NCBI GenBank assembly: GCA_003500135.1
Contig: DNTA01000043.1
Location: 1-20,564, forward strand
Length of the DNA: 20,564 bases
Direction of reading: 5' to 3'
Source of the DNA: Cytophagales bacterium
GTDB lineage: Bacteria; Bacteroidota; Bacteroidia; Cytophagales; Cyclobacteriaceae
The first letter of the stretch is position 1. Every line of letters begins with the position of its first letter. Of the stretch, positions 7,887 through 16,108 are shown one piece after another. Both the position numbers and the translations under genes were made by a program. The notes beneath the pieces were generated by a model, which was given only the letters and a program-made list of their open reading frames with translations, had not been told where the DNA came from and did no database searches.

Positions 7887-9398
7887 TTACTCATAAATTA
7901 TCTTATTGATAAAGAAAACTTCCCGGTTTAACTTCACTCCCCTATCGCGTTTATTGCTTAGGTTTTGTACGCCATACGCATAAAAGGTATTGTCATACCA
8001 GTCTTCCAGTCCACCATATTCCCTGCCGCTATCATTTTTCACTTCATCATAATCGAAGCTCAATTTCAATTCATCGAAAGACTTACCCTCGACTACGTCA
8101 TCCTTTTCAATAATTTTAGTACGTATTTCGTTGTCATATAAGTATAAAAGGGCCGTTTTATCTTTCTTGTGACTTACATGGACATATTGATCCAGCGTCC
8201 AGCTCACCACATCATTAACTTCAAAGCTATTGTCCCACATTAGGCGGCCCCTTCTATCAAAACCAATTACCACGGCATGGGTGTATTTGTAGCCATCAAA
8301 AATTTGGCCGTAATTATTGTTATAGGGATTGCCATAGGAAAAGGAGCCCGCGTAAAAACTATTATAACTGTATTTGGGATAATACGCCTCTCCGACCATT
8401 ATAAATCTTCCATTTCGTTCAACAATATCATGAACCAGTAACCTGTAATTGAACTTATTTTTTTTGCCTTTGATCTTTCGTCTTTCTATGCGCTCCCTGA
8501 CCCGCTTTTCCCTTTTCGCTTTCATATAATTGAAAAAGTTTTTCAGATCAGCGAAGTTGTAATAATTGATCACATATTCACCATTGGGATTGACCCTGGC
8601 TATGAATAACCCCCTCGACATATCCAGCCTTTTTTTAGTGTAAGTACCTGTCACCAAAAGAGCTTCCCCTTTCAAAGAAGTAGCCCTGCCGTACAAAAGG
8701 CTGTAGTCATCGGTAGGGTCTATATTAATGTCTTTAACTGTATTTCCATTGGTATCAAATGTTTTCAGGTTGAGCGCTTTACGGCCCCGATCAGTTTTAA
8801 AAGCACTAATGGTATGAAATACGCCTTTGTCGTCTTCCATTTCAATTTGCAGTAGCTCACTTTTATTGTTGTAAAAACCCGGTAAAACCTTTGGCTTATT
8901 TTCGCCAAAAAAGTAGGTGACCACTGTTGGCCTGGAGTTTACAAAGCCACCCAGGACAATAGTGTTTTCAATGATTTCAAACTCAGTAAGCGCCAATGGC
9001 AACTGGCTTTCAAACTGGAATGTATTAATACTGTAATCGATCAGGTTCATTCTGACAAGGTAAAACTCCGGCCTGCTGCCCATGTATTCGAAAAGCATGT
9101 AAAATTGCTCATCGAACACATCATACCCTTTAAGCGTGAATTTGGTTTCCACGAATAAAAAATCATGATATTCAATATTAAAAGCCGTATCGATGTGGTA
9201 TACTTCATACTTATTCTCACGACGGGTTTCTGTGTTTTGTACCTGACGGGTTAATATCAAACCTCTTTCCTCAGCCGATACCACCAAAAATTTTTGCTCA
9301 TAGTTCTTTAGTTCAATTTCAAGCCTGTTCGGTTGGCTGACCTGGGCAATACTTTGCGTAGCTAATCCAAGAAATAGAAATATTGTAATATACTTCAT
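7887..9398 (-). CDS. Secreted protein of unknown function, beta-rich
   Basis: I do not recognise a named family. From the ATG at 9398 the protein has 503 residues and starts with a clear signal peptide (MKYITIFLFLGLATQSIAQ), with cleavage likely after the AQ and no lipobox Cys. The chosen start is preceded by GGAGG at 9404-9408 with 5-base spacing, whereas the longer frame would start at a GTG overlapping that ribosome site. The mature part is rich in aromatic and beta-strand-like segments with repeated patterns such as FIARVNPNGEYVINYYNF and AVVIGFDRRGRLMWDNSF, which resemble beta-propeller blades; that is an inference. Near the middle lies a very basic stretch (KAKREKRVRERIERRKIKG), unusual in an exported protein. 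It follows the EVE gene by 17 bases and is probably co-transcribed. Confidence 0.75.
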   Translation of the reverse strand: MKYITIFLFLGLATQSIAQVSQPNRLEIELKNYEQKFLVVSAEERGLILTRQVQNTETRRENKYEVYHIDTAFNIEYHDFLFVETKFTLKGYDVFDEQFYMLFEYMGSRPEFYLVRMNLIDYSINTFQFESQLPLALTEFEIIENTIVLGGFVNSRPTVVTYFFGENKPKVLPGFYNNKSELLQIEMEDDKGVFHTISAFKTDRGRKALNLKTFDTNGNTVKDINIDPTDDYSLLYGRATSLKGEALLVTGTYTKKRLDMSRGLFIARVNPNGEYVINYYNFADLKNFFNYMKAKREKRVRERIERRKIKGKKNKFNYRLLVHDIVERNGRFIMVGEAYYPKYSYNSFYAGSFSYGNPYNNNYGQIFDGYKYTHAVVIGFDRRGRLMWDNSFEVNDVVSWTLDQYVHVSHKKDKTALLYLYDNEIRTKIIEKDDVVEGKSFDELKLSFDYDEVKNDSGREYGGLEDWYDNTFYAYGVQNLSNKRDRGVKLNREVFFINKIIYE

Positions 9399-9415
9399 AA
9401 AAACCTCCACTTCTT

Positions 9416-9823
9416 TTAACGTAATCCCAGAGAAACGATTGAATTAAATTGGAATTCCTCTACGGGCATTACTGATAAACGGCTATTGCGAAAAAGTAGC
9501 ATTTCAGCGAATCGATGGTCTGATTTCAACATCTTCAGCGAAACCGGAATTTTAAGAGCTAGCTTTGGTTCTACATCCACAGCTACCCACCTGTCATCAT
9601 GGGTTGTGGGGTCCTGATATGCTTCAGCAATTATTTTCACCACTCCTACTACTTCCCTCTTTTTGCCACTATGATAAAAAAGGGCTTCATCACCTTTTTT
9701 CATTTCCTTCATGAAATTCCTGGCCTGATAATTCCTTACACCGTCCCAATGATCCCGCTTTTTAGCTACCAGATCATCCCAATTATATGATTTCGGTTCA
9801 GTTTTAACAAGCCAATATTTCAT
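9416..9823 (-). CDS. EVE-domain protein
   Basis: This 135-residue protein is a single EVE domain, a PUA-like fold that in relatives (for example human THYN1) binds modified bases in nucleic acids. It begins MKYWLVKTEPKSYNWDDL, the family hallmark, followed by WDGVRNYQARNFM, a MKKGDEALFYHSG core and a VGVVKI strand. Stand-alone EVE proteins occur in many bacteria and their job is unproven. In other genomes EVE domains are fused to restriction enzymes, but no restriction gene is nearby. An exact TAGCTTTG box for the minus strand lies at 9906-9913 without a good -33 element. The secreted protein gene follows on the same strand. Confidence 0.9.
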   Translation of the reverse strand: MKYWLVKTEPKSYNWDDLVAKKRDHWDGVRNYQARNFMKEMKKGDEALFYHSGKKREVVGVVKIIAEAYQDPTTHDDRWVAVDVEPKLALKIPVSLKMLKSDHRFAEMLLFRNSRLSVMPVEEFQFNSIVSLGLR

Positions 9824-9832
9824 GTAGTTTTG
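9802..9832 (+). promoter_or_regulatory. Predicted promoter of the polX-like / GT9 pair
   Basis: TTTT at 9802-9805, a 19-base spacer and TAGTTTTG at 9825-9832 fit the Bacteroidota pattern TTTG-N19-TAnnTTTG with one mismatch. Transcription would start near 9839, about 78 bases before the polX-like ATG. The promoter overlaps the first codons of the divergent EVE gene. Confidence 0.35.
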
Positions 9833-9916
9833 TTTTTAATTTAATCACAACATATTGATTAACAAAAAAACAAGGCAAATTGTGTTTCCCTTTAGGTTCA
9901 AAATCCAAAGCTAATC

Positions 9917-11608
9917 ATGACAAATAAAGATATTGCCCGCATTTTCAAAAAAACCGCTCAATTAATGGAACTTCACGAAGCTAACGCATTTAAAGTGCGC
10001 GCTATGCAAAATGCAGTATTGAATATTGAACAACAATCGATAGCATTGTGTGGTCGTAGTGAAGGGGACTTGCAGGCTATGGCAGGTATAGGCAAGGGCC
10101 TGGCTCGTCAGATAGTGGAAATTTGTGAAACGGATGCTTTAACGGCACTTAGCGAGCTTTTGGAAAAAACCCCTGATGGAATAGTCGAATTACTCGATTT
10201 AAAGGGCATCGGGCCCAAGAAACTTAGAAACCTGTGGATCGAACACAAAATAGACAACGCTGAGGCACTACTGGAGGCTGCTGAAAATGGTGAAATTGCC
10301 AAACTAAAAGGATTTGGCGCCAAAACACAGGAAAACATCAAAACAGCGCTTATCTATTTGATTGAAAACAGGGGCAAAAAGAGATATGCTGACGCCGAAC
10401 CTCTCTCCGATGAATTTTTGGTTCAGCTCAAAAGCCATTGGCAAGGTTTACAAATTAGCCCTACCGGTGAGTTAAGAAGAAAATGCGAGGTCATATCCCA
10501 ATTAGAATATTTGATCGCATCAGATCAACCAGCCAAAATCATGGATTACCTTACAGATCATGATGAGTTGGAACCTGTTAACGAAAAGTCAGGGCCTTAT
10601 ACGTTTTATGGCATATGGACACCTCATAAATTACCTGTCCTCATCAGAATATGTCAGCCATCACAATATTTTGGTAATCTGGTCGCATTAACTGCCAGTC
10701 CTGCGCATTTGCCAACCTTAAATAAAGATGGCCAACATCTTTTCAATATAATGCACTCGAAAAAATGGAAAAATGAAAATGAGGTGTACGAAGCCTTCGA
10801 TCTATCCTGTCCGGTACCTGAGATACGCGAGTGGCCTGAGGACCTGGGGTCCAATAACCTAATTGAGCTTTCCGATATAAAAGGATGTATGCATAATCAC
10901 TCCACCTACAGCGATGGCAAAAACAGTATAGAAGAAATGGCCCAGGCATGTAAAGAGCGGAATTTAGAGTATTTCGGTTTGTCTGACCACAGTCAATCAG
11001 CATATTATGCCAGTGGCTTGCAACCTCATCAGATTGAAAAACAGCTTGATGAAATAGACGAAATAAATAAAAAACTGTCTCCCTTTAAAATTTTCAAAGG
11101 TATAGAATCTGACATATTGGCCGATGGTAGTCTCGACTATGATGACGAGATACTTCAAAAGTTTGATTTTATTGTATCTTCCATTCATTCGTCATTAAGC
11201 ATGGATGTCAAAAAAGCTACCACGCGCCTGGTCAGGGCTATTGAAAACCCATTCACAACAATGCTGGGCCATATGACCGGCCGATTACTATTAAGAAGGG
11301 AAGGCTATCCTGTTGACCACAAAGCCATAATTAAGGCATGTGCTCAAAACGATGTGATTATTGAGATCAATGCCAATCCCTGGCGGCTCGATATCGACTG
11401 GAGATGGATACGCATGGCGCTTGATGAAGGTGTAATGCTGAGTATCAATCCGGATGCACATGAAACTGGCGGTATTGATCATATGAAATATGGTGTAATT
11501 ACAGGCAGAAAAGGTGGTCTGACAAAAGATCGCACATTTAATTGCCTTGACCTGAAACAAGCCGAGGAGTTTCTGGTTTCCAGAAAAAAGAAAAAAGGAA
11601 TAAATTGA
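9917..11608 (+). CDS. polX: PolX-like protein: HhH, degenerate polymerase core, PHP domain
   Basis: This 563-residue protein has the bacterial PolX architecture. Residues 1-150 hold helix-hairpin-helix DNA-binding motifs (MAGIGKGLARQI, LKGIGPKKLRNLW, LKGFGAKTQENI). Residues 160-290 align with the family X polymerase core, but the catalytic carboxylates are gone: the segment usually reading GSxRR...DID is GELRR...QLE (Gln195, Glu197), and the third Asp (VDLR) is VLIR (Leu242). Residues 322-560 are a PHP domain with intact metal ligands: HNH at 326-328, LSDHS, KGIESD, SSIHSS, LGHMTG and PDAH at 512-515. I infer a PHP-type nuclease or phosphoesterase guided by HhH motifs, without polymerase activity. 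It overlaps the GT9 start by 4 bases. Confidence 0.88.
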   Translation: MTNKDIARIFKKTAQLMELHEANAFKVRAMQNAVLNIEQQSIALCGRSEGDLQAMAGIGKGLARQIVEICETDALTALSELLEKTPDGIVELLDLKGIGPKKLRNLWIEHKIDNAEALLEAAENGEIAKLKGFGAKTQENIKTALIYLIENRGKKRYADAEPLSDEFLVQLKSHWQGLQISPTGELRRKCEVISQLEYLIASDQPAKIMDYLTDHDELEPVNEKSGPYTFYGIWTPHKLPVLIRICQPSQYFGNLVALTASPAHLPTLNKDGQHLFNIMHSKKWKNENEVYEAFDLSCPVPEIREWPEDLGSNNLIELSDIKGCMHNHSTYSDGKNSIEEMAQACKERNLEYFGLSDHSQSAYYASGLQPHQIEKQLDEIDEINKKLSPFKIFKGIESDILADGSLDYDDEILQKFDFIVSSIHSSLSMDVKKATTRLVRAIENPFTTMLGHMTGRLLLRREGYPVDHKAIIKACAQNDVIIEINANPWRLDIDWRWIRMALDEGVMLSINPDAHETGGIDHMKYGVITGRKGGLTKDRTFNCLDLKQAEEFLVSRKKKKGIN

Positions 11609-12573
11609 GTTACGCGCAACGGATTACCATCATACACCGCTCTTCCTCCAGAATGTTACTTTGGGCAATGCCCATGATCAACAGCTTGAGGGGGCATTTT
11701 CCAAACGCACACATTACTATCATAACTTCGGGCAAAAACGAGGAGCTGCTTTCATCCTGCCGCGAAATGGATCATTATCATTTTGTTGATGGCTGTTGGC
11801 AAATAATTCAATTGCTTTGGCGCAAAAAGCCTGATTTTATCATCGATATAGAAAAAAGAAGCTATATCCGTATCATTTCCAATTTAATAAGAAGCCAATA
11901 CCTTAAGCCGGATTTTAAGAACAAAAAGCACTTTGCTGATAACTTTATTGAACTGGTGAGAAACCTGGGGGCAGCCACGGAATTTGCTTCATTGTCACAT
12001 CTGGATTTTAAAGATTCTGAACCCAGGTCTTTTAAATCCAATGCTCCTGCTTCGAAGGATTATGCGGTTTTGATTTTAGGAGGTAAAAAATGTAACCAGC
12101 TTACATTTGAAAAAGGAGTGGAACTACTTGACAGGATCAATAAACCGGTGATTTTGCTCGGTGGAAAATCGGAGATTGAGCTTGCAGAAAGATTGACTGA
12201 ATTTTTTAAAAGATCGGAAAATTCAGATCCCTTCGAGGAAGGACTAAATGCACTGGGCAAAAAAACCGTAGTGATTAATGAGTGTGGCCAAAACACACTT
12301 TCAGAATCCATTTTCTGGGTTAAAAACAGTTCATATGTTTTCGGTGGGGATACCTTATTGACCCATATTGCCGCGTCATTTAAGAAGCCTCTTTTCACTT
12401 TCTGGGGATCCACCTCACCTATTAAATCGTACCCCATTGATACATATTTCCACCTTTTTGAAAACCAAAAGCTCGAGTGTCACCCATGTAGTTCCCTTGG
12501 ACGTGACCGGTGCCCGAAAGGTCATTTCAAATGCATCAAAAAGCTCAACTTCGACTTTTACATACCGGAATAA
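11605..12573 (+). CDS. Glycosyltransferase family 9 (heptosyltransferase-like)
   Basis: This 322-residue protein resembles ADP-heptose:LPS heptosyltransferases, GT-B fold enzymes that build the LPS core at the inner face of the cytoplasmic membrane. Visible are an N-terminal IHRSSSRMLLWAMPMINSLRGHFPNA (the family's usual segment around R-x-S-x-G-D is altered), a middle VLILGGKKCNQLTFEKG donor-domain strand, VFGGDTLLTHIAASFKKPLFTFWGSTSP (the conserved G-x-D-T-x-x-x-H-x-A-A) and a Cys-rich tail CHPCSSLGRDRCPKGHFKC. The start is a TTG overlapping the previous stop (TTGA), with AAGGA 5 bases upstream, so it is translationally coupled to the polX-like gene. The sugar and acceptor are unknown. Confidence 0.85.
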   Translation: MSYAQRITIIHRSSSRMLLWAMPMINSLRGHFPNAHITIITSGKNEELLSSCREMDHYHFVDGCWQIIQLLWRKKPDFIIDIEKRSYIRIISNLIRSQYLKPDFKNKKHFADNFIELVRNLGAATEFASLSHLDFKDSEPRSFKSNAPASKDYAVLILGGKKCNQLTFEKGVELLDRINKPVILLGGKSEIELAERLTEFFKRSENSDPFEEGLNALGKKTVVINECGQNTLSESIFWVKNSSYVFGGDTLLTHIAASFKKPLFTFWGSTSPIKSYPIDTYFHLFENQKLECHPCSSLGRDRCPKGHFKCIKKLNFDFYIPE

Positions 12574-12585
12574 CCAGGCAGTACA

Positions 12586-14100
12586 TCAGGCTTGGTAAAC
12601 TTCCTGAGGCATATCAATTTTTTGAAAGGTCACTTCCATGGAGGTATACTCGACCGGCTTATTCAAAACCTGTATATTTCCATTCAATGACCCTACCTGG
12701 AGCTTTACCATATTCAGTCCCGTTCACTTGCCATCAATTTATGGTTGAAACCGCTGGAATAGCTGGAAAATTTTTTGCTGGTGTTTGTCAGGGTCAATCC
12801 CCAATCCGTTGTCCTTAACTGTAAGATGATAAGTATCTCCTATTTCCCGAAAAGAAACTTCAATCCGCGGTTTACACTCGGGAGAGCTATATTTTAAACT
12901 ATTAGATATTAAATAAAGCAGAATGCTTCCTATTTTATTTTTATTGGTGAAAATAGGATGGTCCGCATGGTTATTGAGTTTGATCTCCGCTTGTGTTTGC
13001 AACACTTGTTTTTTAAGCAAATTCACCACATTTTCAAACTCTTCCTTGAAGCAAAAGTGAGTGTTGAGCTGGTATAGGTTGCTCCTTAATTCGATTATTT
13101 CATTTAATCCTTCAAATAGTTCGGACATATGTTGAATTGTGGAATCTATATATTCACATACCTGGAGAATTGACTCATTCAACTGATTTTGATCGAGCAG
13201 GCTCATTAACCCTTTTAAAGAAGCCACGGTAGATTTAAGATTATGCAATAAGGCAAACGAAAACTGCGTCAATTCATTTTTTTGAAGCATCAATTCCTTA
13301 TTGGCCAACATCAAATGCTTAGTCTTCTGATCCACCATTTTCTCAAGATCCCTTTTCTGACGCTGAATGACCTCATTTGCCGCAATGAGGTTGTCATGGC
13401 TCAACTTTAAAGCATCCGATTTCTTACTAATTTCATCATTTTGCCCCCTAAGTTCCTCTCGTTGAATAATGATCTTATTCTGGGCTTCATCATTAACCAC
13501 TTTCAGGTTGTATACAAAACCAATTCGCGCAACGTAGGCAATAAGTGACATAACATTGAATACCAAACCCAGAGGATCTTCTTAGCCAAAATCCTCTAAG
13601 CTCACCCCAAATAAAGCGTGGATATTATCACCAAAAGCCATTACCGCCATACTTGGCAATGAACAAAAGAATATGAGCCATCTCTTTTTTGCCTGGAAAA
13701 CCAAAATCGGAAAAATGGCTGTGGACATGGCCAAAAATCGATAAAAGAAGAGGTCTTTTATGGTGATGATCCCCGGTTGATGGATTTTGTCAAACAAGGA
13801 GATGGCCAAAATGATGAGTGGCGGATAAATCGAAATAATGATTTTGCTAAGTTTGTATGATCCTTGCCCATTCAGCAATAGTATGTCAGACATGATCATG
13901 CCGCTTATCAGGATCATTTGTCTTGTAGGTGTCCAACCGCGGTTCGGATATACTAAAAATAAGACCGACAACATGAAAAACATGACAAAAGAGGTGATTA
14001 TCGCCAAACGGTTGGCAAATAAAATATGTCTTTCCTCTTCTGTAGGTAAGTCTTGATGAAGCCCGGTTTTGGTCAGCTTTTCCCAGGTCTATTTCAACAT
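12586..14100 (-). pseudogene. Membrane sensor histidine kinase, broken by four in-frame stops
   Basis: Read in one frame from ATG 14100 to TGA 12586-12588, this is a 505-codon sensor kinase interrupted by TAG (codon 4, 14089-14091), TAA (codon 173, 13582-13584), TAA (codon 454, 12739-12741) and TGA (codon 459, 12724-12726). There is no frameshift. The N-terminal part (codons 5-195) has about five to six hydrophobic segments. A coiled coil follows (codons 200-275), then the dimerization box FALLHNLKSTVA with His286, the N box NSLKYS, the G1 box DNGLGID and, beyond the last two stops, TGLNMVK (G2). Standard gene calling would split it into a small membrane protein and a kinase lacking the G2 box. 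A promoter and palindrome remain upstream. The sensed signal is unknown, and no partner regulator is adjacent. Confidence 0.88.
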
Positions 14101-14127
14101 GAGAACAATAGGGTTATATGCTTGTCG

Positions 14128-14143
14128 TGTAATCATTATTACA
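14128..14143. promoter_or_regulatory. Operator-like palindrome at the kinase promoter
   Basis: TGTAATCATTATTACA is a perfect 6-base inverted repeat (TGTAAT / ATTACA) with a 4-base spacer. It covers the predicted transcription start of the broken kinase gene, immediately after its -7 box. A repressor site is an inference; the regulator is unknown. Confidence 0.4.
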
Positions 14144-14147
14144 ATCA

Positions 14148-14179
14148 CAAATTTAACATGACCAGAACCGGATCGCAGA
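14148..14179 (-). promoter_or_regulatory. Predicted promoter of the histidine kinase pseudogene
   Basis: On the minus strand, TCTG (14176-14179), a 20-base spacer and TAAATTTG (14148-14155) match the Bacteroidota pattern, with an exact -7 box. Transcription would start near 14141, about 40 bases before the ATG at 14100. Confidence 0.4.
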
Positions 14180-14365
14180 AAAACTAGATGAAAGGGCATC
14201 ATCGCCAGATGAACACTTCAACTTAATTCGTTTGATGGTAATTGACCTGTTTTTTGATTGAGCGAAACACTTTGAGACTTGAAATTCAATCTTCGAAAGA
14301 TGCAATTAAATGCATTTAGTAAGGTATTAAACTATCCAAAATCACATTTTTTGATTCAATCAGAT

Positions 14366-14394
14366 AAAAAAAGAGGCCTGAAAGGCACCTTTTA
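14366..14394 (-). terminator. Rho-independent terminator of the carboxylase gene
   Basis: On the minus strand, GGTGCCT-TTC-AGGCCTC is followed by TTTTTTT. The stem core is GCCT/AGGC, extended by G-C pairs around a small internal mismatch. It starts about 22 bases after the carboxylase stop. The plus strand also ends in a short T-rich run, so weak bidirectional activity is possible. Confidence 0.7.
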
Positions 14395-14415
14395 TTATTG
14401 TATGATTGGCTAAAG

Positions 14416-15963
14416 TTATAAAGGGATATTCCCGTGTTTTTTCTTGGGTAAAGCCTGTACTTTATTCTCAACCATCATAAAGGCTTCGATCAATCGTTGT
14501 CGGGTTTCATCGGGCATAATTACCTCATCGATATACCCCCGTGATGCGGCGATATATGGGTTTGAGAACAATCCGTCATACTCCGCTTCTTTTTCCAGCA
14601 ACTTTGCCTCTGAGTCTTTGGCTTCCTGAATTTCCTTTTTAAATATGATCTCGGCAGCTCCTTTGGCGCCCATCACCGCTATTTCAGCAGTAGGCCAGGC
14701 AAAGTTTTGATCGGCGCCAATATGTTTTGAATTCATTACATCATAGGCGCCTCCATAAGCTTTACGGGTGATGACCGTTATACGGGGCACGGTGGCCTCA
14801 CTGAATGCAAAAAGTAGTTTTGCCCCATTGGTAATAATGGCATTCCATTCCTGCTCGGTACCCGGCAAAAAGCCAGGAACATCTTCAAATACAAGTAGTG
14901 GAATATTAAAACAATCACAAAATCGCACAAAGCGCGCACCCTTCTTACTGGCATTGATATCCAGTACACCTGCCAGTGAAGCCGGTTGGTTGCCTACAAT
15001 GCCAATTGTTCTTCCGGCAAGTCTGGCAAAACCGGTGACAATATTGTCGGCAAAATCCTTTTTCACCTCAAAAAAGCTACCTTCATCCACTACTTCTTCA
15101 ATAACCTCGCGCATTTCATAGGGCTCATTTGGGTTTTCAGGAACTATGTCATTTAGTTTAGGCCTCAATTCATCACCGGGTTCGTAAGAAAGCCTTGGCG
15201 GATCCTCTTCGCAGTTTTGAGGGATATATGACATCAATTTACGAATGTCCTGAATACAAGTGATTTCATTGGCGCAGGCAAAATGAGTCACACCGCTTTT
15301 CATGCTATGTGTGGAAGCGCCACCTAATTCCTCTGCTGTCACTTCCTCATGCGTTACGGTTTTTACAACTTTTGGACCGGTTACAAACATATAAGAAGTA
15401 TTTTCTACCATGAATATAAAGTCGGTGATCGCCGGTGAATAAACAGCGCCACCAGCACAAGGCCCCATGATGGCTGAGATTTGAGGCACTACACCAGAGG
15501 CCAGTGTGTTGCGATAAAAAATGTCGGCATACCCGGCAAGAGATACTACGCCTTCCTGAATGCGGGCGCCGCCGGAATCGTTTAATCCAATGACCGGGGC
15601 GCCATTCTTCATGGCCAGTTCCATGATTTTGACAATTTTCTCTGCAAAAGTTTCTGATAAGGAACCGCCAAATACCGTGAAATCCTGCGAAAATACATAG
15701 ACAATTCGACCATCAATAGTTCCATAACCGGTAATCACACCATCTCCCAGGTACTTCTCCTTTTCCATACCAAAGTCTCTGGCCCGATGGGTAACAAAAG
15801 CGCCTATTTCCTTAAATGAGCCCTCGTCTAGCAATAATTCAACCCTTTCTCTTGCAGTAAGTTTTCCTTTTTTGTGTTGGTTCTCTATTCTTTTTTTACC
15901 GCCCCCCAATAGCGCCTCTTTACGCTTTTGTTTTAACAATTCATACTTTTGCTGGTTCGTCAT
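14416..15963 (-). CDS. pccB: Acyl-CoA carboxylase carboxyltransferase subunit (propionyl-CoA type)
   Basis: This subunit transfers carboxyl from carboxybiotin to an acyl-CoA, most likely propionyl-CoA to give methylmalonyl-CoA. The 515 residues are typical. Both halves of the crotonase-like fold are present: N-terminal [19 protein letters not shown] and [16 protein letters not shown] (acyl-CoA oxyanion hole region), and C-terminal [14 protein letters not shown] and [17 protein letters not shown] with [19 protein letters not shown]. The biotin carboxylase and biotin carrier partners are not in the window. Choosing propionyl over methylmalonyl-CoA decarboxylase is by overall resemblance. The gene stands alone with its own promoter and terminator. 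The start ATG at 15963 gives the usual [14 protein letters not shown] opening. Confidence 0.93.
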   Translation of the reverse strand: MTNQQKYELLKQKRKEALLGGGKKRIENQHKKGKLTARERVELLLDEGSFKEIGAFVTHRARDFGMEKEKYLGDGVITGYGTIDGRIVYVFSQDFTVFGGSLSETFAEKIVKIMELAMKNGAPVIGLNDSGGARIQEGVVSLAGYADIFYRNTLASGVVPQISAIMGPCAGGAVYSPAITDFIFMVENTSYMFVTGPKVVKTVTHEEVTAEELGGASTHSMKSGVTHFACANEITCIQDIRKLMSYIPQNCEEDPPRLSYEPGDELRPKLNDIVPENPNEPYEMREVIEEVVDEGSFFEVKKDFADNIVTGFARLAGRTIGIVGNQPASLAGVLDINASKKGARFVRFCDCFNIPLLVFEDVPGFLPGTEQEWNAIITNGAKLLFAFSEATVPRITVITRKAYGGAYDVMNSKHIGADQNFAWPTAEIAVMGAKGAAEIIFKKEIQEAKDSEAKLLEKEAEYDGLFSNPYIAASRGYIDEVIMPDETRQRLIEAFMMVENKVQALPKKKHGNIPL

Positions 15964-16008
15964 AGTAGCTTGGTTACATTTAGTTGTAATTCAACATTAA
16001 TATAAAAG

Positions 16009-16038
16009 GAAATATAATCTAAACACCTTGTTAACAAA
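16009..16038 (-). promoter_or_regulatory. Predicted promoter of the carboxylase gene
   Basis: On the minus strand, TTTG (16035-16038), an 18-base spacer and TATATTTC (16009-16016) fit TTTG-N19-TAnnTTTG with one mismatch in the -7 box. Transcription would start near 16002, about 39 bases before the ATG. It is back to back with the ppx promoter. Confidence 0.45.
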
Positions 16039-16056
16039 AAGATTAGACGATATTCC

Positions 16057-16086
16057 ATTGAAATAGGCAAAACTTTTTTAGCTTTG
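16057..16086 (+). promoter_or_regulatory. Predicted promoter of the ppx-like gene
   Basis: ATTG (16057-16060), an 18-base spacer and TAGCTTTG (16079-16086) give an exact -7 box and a -33 box with one mismatch. Transcription would start near 16094, about 15 bases before the ATG at 16109. Confidence 0.5.
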
Positions 16087-16108
16087 CGCGATATTTTTAG
16101 TCTTCGTT

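Larger units (their letters stand above)
14101..14415. other. 315-base intergenic region
   Basis: Holds the kinase promoter and palindrome on the left (14128-14179) and the carboxylase terminator on the right (14366-14394). The middle, about 14180-14365, is AT-rich with no credible reading frame on either strand. It contains one 12-base palindrome, TAAATGCATTTA, at 14307-14318. I see no tRNA or other RNA gene. Confidence 0.6.

Noticed and set aside
9416..9823. EVE protein as part of a restriction or defence island
   Set aside because: No restriction enzyme, methyltransferase, helicase or other defence gene is nearby; the neighbours are a secreted protein and the PolX-like protein.
12060..12437. 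125-residue minus-strand frame
   Set aside because: Antisense to the GT9 gene; Ser/Leu/Pro-rich shadow.
12724..14091. Stop-codon recoding or programmed readthrough in the kinase
   Set aside because: TAG, TAA and TGA all occur, with no shared context or recoding element visible, and other genes in the window use TAA, TAG and TGA as normal ends. Nonsense mutation is simpler.
14307..14318. 12-base palindrome TAAATGCATTTA as a binding site
   Set aside because: It is not placed relative to any promoter I can see, and AT-rich palindromes of this size arise by chance.
14180..14365. Possible small RNA or tRNA in the long gap
   Set aside because: No cloverleaf, conserved T-loop sequence or promoter-terminator pair in matching orientation was found.
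14768..15121. 117-residue plus-strand frame
   Set aside because: Antisense to the carboxyltransferase; low-complexity translation with no start signal.
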